Below are positions 25,004 to 27,314 of a DNA stretch of 27,314 bases, in pieces (the first letter of the stretch is position 1; every line of letters starts with the position of its first letter). The position numbers were made by a program, and so were the translations under genes. The stretch is taken from the NCBI GenBank assembly GCA_050943215.1, contig JBMNOU010000023.1, positions 1 to 27,314 on the forward strand. Reading direction: 5' to 3'. The notes below the pieces were generated by a model. That model worked only from the letters and a program-made list of their open reading frames with translations. It ran no database searches and had not been told where the DNA came from. Origin of the DNA: JBMNOU01 sp050943215. GTDB taxonomy: Bacteria; Bacillota; Clostridia; Christensenellales; SZUA-584.

Positions 25004-25437
25004 TGAAAATACTAGTCATCAATGGGCCTAATATCAATATGCTGGGTGCAAGGGAACCGGACATCTATGGCAGACAGGATTATGCAGCGCTAGCTAAAGG
25101 GCTTTTAGACTTTGGCTCAGCACACAAGGTCACAATTAATGTGTACCAGTCCAATATAGAAGGTGAAATCGTTTCAAAAATTCAGTCCGCTGCTGGTGCT
25201 TATGACGGCATTGTCATCAATCCGGGAGCATACACGCATTACAGCATAGCTATACTAGATGCGCTCAAAGCCATAACCGTTCCGGCAATTGAGGTGCATT
25301 TAAGCCATATCGCAAGCAGGGAGGAATTCCGGCAGAAATCGATAACCGTGGCGGGCTGTATCGGCCAGATCTCGGGGCTTGGATTCGATTCTTATTATCT
25401 TGCCGTACTCGGATTGATAAACCGGATGTCAAATTAA
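25003..25437 (+). CDS. aroQ: 3-dehydroquinate dehydratase, type II
   Basis: It dehydrates 3-dehydroquinate to 3-dehydroshikimate. The 144-residue protein is the small dodecameric type II enzyme: INGPNINMLGAREPDIYGRQ with the catalytic Tyr, VYQSNIEGEIVSKIQ, GIVINPGAYTHYSIAILDAL, and EVHLSHIASREEFRQKS with the catalytic His. It is the last gene of the operon and completes the seven steps to chorismate. Only 24 bp separate its stop from the stop of the convergent DUF4097-like gene, and no intrinsic terminator was found there. Confidence 0.97.
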   Translation: MKILVINGPNINMLGAREPDIYGRQDYAALAKGLLDFGSAHKVTINVYQSNIEGEIVSKIQSAAGAYDGIVINPGAYTHYSIAILDALKAITVPAIEVHLSHIASREEFRQKSITVAGCIGQISGLGFDSYYLAVLGLINRMSN

Positions 25438-25461
25438 CATAAATAGTAGCCCTGTCCGCAT

Positions 25462-26238
25462 TCACAAATATTTTTTATTGATATCAATCTTTCCCGAAAC
25501 AACGACGATATTGATATTTTCACCACCGCCGTTGCATGTTCCCGATACGTTCCGACCAATAAACAAAGATAACAGGTTGCCGCTGATCGAAACATCAAAA
25601 CCGGTATAGATGCTGCCCGATGTTGTTTTGGCCGATAAATCAAACGCTGCATCTTTGTTCAAATTCAAAATGATGTTTCCGCTGGTCGCGCTTATATCTA
25701 TCGGCGCTAAATCCTTTTGGGCCAGGTCAACGATTGCACTGCCTGATGTCATATCGATGTCAATCGATCCAGTCACATCTTTTATATTTATACTGCCAGA
25801 TGTATTACGGACTTTCAGATTTGCGTACGAATCTTCAACGCGTATATCACCTGATTTGCATACGGCATCAATAGAACCAAACTCTGCATTGCTGATCTGC
25901 GTCTGCCCGGAAATCTTTTCGACCTTTATCGATTCGCCCGCACAGCCAAGAATCTCGGTGTTTCCGCTTATACTGGAGATAATCACTTCACCAAGCTGCT
26001 GGGCTTCCATTTTGATATTCCCCGACGTGTGAAATATTTTCATATCGAGTCCGGATGTCCTTGGCAGCCCAACCGTCAACTTAAAGTCTGTAGAAAAATT
26101 TGGGAATGTTGCATTTAGATCAAGTTTTATATGCAAAGCCCCATTCTGTTGGTATATGTCAAGGTGTTTTTCCTTTTTTTCAAATGACAGAACATCTCCG
26201 CCCAGTGTAGCCTTAGCTTCGTCCGACTGCTTAATCAT
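25462..26238 (-). CDS. DUF4097-like repeat protein, C-terminal main frame
   Basis: The 258-residue frame is a series of short beta-strand repeats built around SG and SGxI/SGNI turns (FHTSGNIKMEA, SSISGNTEI, EKISGQTQIS, CKSGDIRVED, RNTSGSINIKD, DMTSGSAIVD, SATSGNIILN, KTTSGSIYTG, VVSGKIDI), the pattern of DUF4097 adhesin-like beta-helical proteins. Function is unknown; such proteins are often surface-exposed and sit with PadR regulators and small membrane proteins. The internal ATG at 26238 has no ribosome binding site. Protein-like sequence continues upstream (SENVNEQEQLSLDGISSVF, then IYCDAADI), and only a one-base shift links it to the signal-anchor fragment at 26307-26456. The intact product would be about 331 residues. 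Confidence 0.72.
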   Translation of the reverse strand: MIKQSDEAKATLGGDVLSFEKKEKHLDIYQQNGALHIKLDLNATFPNFSTDFKLTVGLPRTSGLDMKIFHTSGNIKMEAQQLGEVIISSISGNTEILGCAGESIKVEKISGQTQISNAEFGSIDAVCKSGDIRVEDSYANLKVRNTSGSINIKDVTGSIDIDMTSGSAIVDLAQKDLAPIDISATSGNIILNLNKDAAFDLSAKTTSGSIYTGFDVSISGNLLSLFIGRNVSGTCNGGGENINIVVVSGKIDINKKYL

Positions 26239-26306
26239 AATATCTGCTGCATCGCAGTAAATAAATACTGAGGATATCCCATCAAGCGACAGCTGCTCTT
26301 GCTCAT

Positions 26307-26456
26307 TTACGTTTTCACTTTTCCCCCAAAAACGTTGGCAGAGGTTGAGAAATCTTTGCCGGTACCAAAGAATATGCCTATCACAATGCCCGCACCTATA
26401 ATGCTTGCCAAAGCGAGCATCGAGAATATTATGACGATTTTTGTTGTCTTGCTCAT
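26307..26456 (-). pseudogene. N-terminal signal-anchor fragment of the DUF4097-like gene, separated by a frameshift
   Basis: An ATG at 26456, with GGGAGGTC 6 nt upstream, opens a 49-codon frame encoding MSKTTKIVIIFSMLALASII and a further hydrophobic stretch, then GTGKDFSTSANVFGGK. This is a membrane anchor, the expected start of a DUF4097-type protein. The frame stops at 26307, but the -1 frame from the GGGGGAAAA tract (26319-26327) runs straight into the long repeat frame. The start and ribosome binding site are much better than those of the downstream ATG, so this is the true 5' end of that gene. It may be a real mutation, a sequencing error in the tract, or programmed -1 frameshifting. Confidence 0.6.
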
Positions 26457-26458
26457 TT

Positions 26459-26677
26459 TTAGACCTCCCTTTTAATACCTTTCGACATTCTATTCAAAAA
26501 GTACATATTCCCTTTTCTAAACTGTTTGGCAGTCTGCATCATTCTAATAAATCCGAACACGCTTATATACAAAATGCCAAGATAAGAGAGATGGATATAC
26601 CCGACAACCACGACAAACAGCCCATATAAAAAGTTAATTATATTAAGCCCTGCTATAGATACAAACGCTTTTATCAT
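26459..26677 (-). CDS. Small hydrophobic membrane protein, unknown function, 5' end uncertain
   Basis: The frame from the ATG at 26677 encodes 72 residues with two predicted membrane segments (FVSIAGLNIINFLYGLFVVV and IHLSYLGILYISVFGFI) and a basic tail. It ends 2 nt before the start of the DUF4097-like gene, whose ribosome binding site lies inside its last codons, so the two form an operon. I do not recognise a family. The ATG at 26677 has no ribosome binding site. A better start (ATG at 26735, GGAG 9 nt upstream) is in another frame and would join this frame if one A were removed from the A5 tract at 26690-26694, giving a product of about 91 residues. Small membrane proteins of the DUF1700 type often accompany DUF4097, but the N-terminal part of that family is absent. 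Confidence 0.5.
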   Translation of the reverse strand: MIKAFVSIAGLNIINFLYGLFVVVVGYIHLSYLGILYISVFGFIRMMQTAKQFRKGNMYFLNRMSKGIKREV

Positions 26678-26774
26678 CGTTTGAAGCGATTTTTCTTTGT
26701 TGGCAGTTCACATTAATCATCGCTGGCGTAGCCATGTCTTCTGTCTCCGGCATCGGCAAGCACAATATATATTC

Positions 26775-27158
26775 TTATAATTTTGTGCCGCAATAGGGGC
26801 AGAAAGGATAGCTCCTATCGAATGATTTGCCACAGCACGGACAAGTCGCAAAATAATCATGATAAAATCCGCCAAATCCGCTTGAAACTTTTTTTAAGCG
26901 GGAAAAATTAATGACGGGATCGTCAATTAATTGCCTGCCATATTCTATCTCTGCTTTATAAACGGCACCACAGCACCGCAGCCGGATAAAATACCGCCGA
27001 TTCCATTTAACTATGGGAACGAAAAATATATGAAAAAAAGTATAGTGTTCAAACAATATAGCGTTTGTCAGCCGGCCGCAATCCGGACAAGTAACGCTAC
27101 TGAAATTCCTTATTTCCTTATCTTTTTCTTCTATACCGAAAATACCGATAAAAAACAC
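26775..27158 (-). CDS. Zinc-ribbon protein (zinc_ribbon_15-like)
   Basis: From the GTG at 27158 (GAGAGG about 9 nt upstream) the product is 127 residues and begins FFIGIFGIEEKDKEIRNF. A first metal-binding region holds CPDCG and, after FFHIFFVPIVKWNRRYF, the pair CCG. The C-terminus holds a second zinc ribbon, CPCCGKS...CPYCG, ending in TKL. The middle hydrophobic stretch FFHIFFVPIVKW may bind or touch the membrane. Proteins of this type are common in Clostridia and have no known function. It is the first gene of the small minus-strand cluster with the membrane and DUF4097-like proteins. The ATG at 27191 gives a longer form that would contain the ribosome binding site, so the GTG is preferred. 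Confidence 0.8.
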   Translation of the reverse strand: MFFIGIFGIEEKDKEIRNFSSVTCPDCGRLTNAILFEHYTFFHIFFVPIVKWNRRYFIRLRCCGAVYKAEIEYGRQLIDDPVINFSRLKKVSSGFGGFYHDYFATCPCCGKSFDRSYPFCPYCGTKL

Positions 27159-27212
27159 GTTTAACTGACCTCTCTTTGACAGCCCCAGCATCTGGATTAA
27201 AATATCATTTAT

Positions 27213-27241
27213 ATTATATTTCGACTGGTCAGTTTTTTAAA
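27213..27241 (-). promoter_or_regulatory. Possible promoter with TetR-like operator for the zinc-ribbon cluster
   Basis: On the minus strand a perfect TATAAT (27213-27218) lies 54 nt before the GTG start; 17 nt upstream is only a weak -35 (TTTAAA, 27236-27241). Between them is ACTGGTCAGT (27224-27233), with 4-bp inverted arms. This placement between -10 and -35 and the ACTG-CAGT half-sites resemble TetR-family operators. No regulator gene is in the window. Confidence 0.35.
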
Positions 27242-27314
27242 GCTATAATCACGATTTGTTTGCATATTACCAAAACAATCACAAACGACCTAATTAATTT
27301 CCCGACAAATAATC

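Noticed and set aside
25438..25490. Terminator between aroQ and the convergent DUF4097-like gene
   Set aside because: Only a palindrome ATTGATATCAAT (25477-25488) is present, without a properly placed T-run on either strand.
26459..26774. Intact DUF1700 gene beside DUF4097
   Set aside because: Only about 90 codons are available and the acidic N-terminal domain of DUF1700 is not found in any frame.

Overview
The window looks like chromosome from a low-to-mid-GC Bacillota (Firmicutes), most likely class Clostridia. The protein sequences are Firmicutes-like (HslV of the CodW/ClpQ type, TrmFO, RbgA), the order rplS-rbgA-rnhB ... dprA-topA-trmFO-hslVU matches the Firmicutes arrangement, and AGGAGG-type ribosome binding sites and consensus sigma-A promoters are visible. 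I saw no tRNA, rRNA, CRISPR array, insertion sequence or prophage.

Left part (1-16920, minus strand): one co-directional run starts from a good sigma-A promoter and a folded leader upstream of rplS, then reads leftward through rplS, rbgA (ylqF), rnhB, yraN, three membrane glycosylation genes (a GT-C glycosyltransferase, a PMT/GT39 mannosyltransferase and a GtrA-like protein), comM (yifB), dprA, topA, trmFO, hslV and hslU. It ends in a nucleotidyltransferase / phosphomannomutase-like fusion cut by the window edge. Most genes touch or overlap; a second promoter lies before dprA. The glycosylation genes interrupt an otherwise housekeeping block. The mutase half of the fusion protein has lost all four active-site loops of its family.

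Centre (16920-17270): a divergent control region. On the plus strand a consensus promoter drives a 41-codon leader ORF, too short for usual gene calling, with 13 Phe/Tyr/Trp codons. A hairpin over those codons, a possible antiterminator and an intrinsic terminator follow. This is the layout of a ribosome-mediated transcription attenuator, and it sits directly in front of the aromatic amino acid operon. I regard it as the most notable element of the window.

Right-centre (17270-25437, plus strand): an eight-gene operon aroF-tyrA-aroB-aroA-aroC-pheA-aroEK-aroQ encodes all seven shikimate steps to chorismate plus the Phe and Tyr branches (DAHP synthase with an N-terminal regulatory domain, fused chorismate mutase-prephenate dehydratase-ACT, fused shikimate dehydrogenase-kinase). 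Trp-branch genes are absent. End-product control is therefore visible at two levels: attenuation by charged aromatic tRNAs (inferred) and allosteric domains on the first and the Phe-branch enzymes.

Right end (25462-27314, minus strand): a small cluster with a zinc-ribbon protein, a small membrane protein and a DUF4097-like repeat protein. The last two appear to carry one-base frame breaks at homopolymer tracts. They could be assembly errors, decaying genes, or in one case a -1 slippery site.
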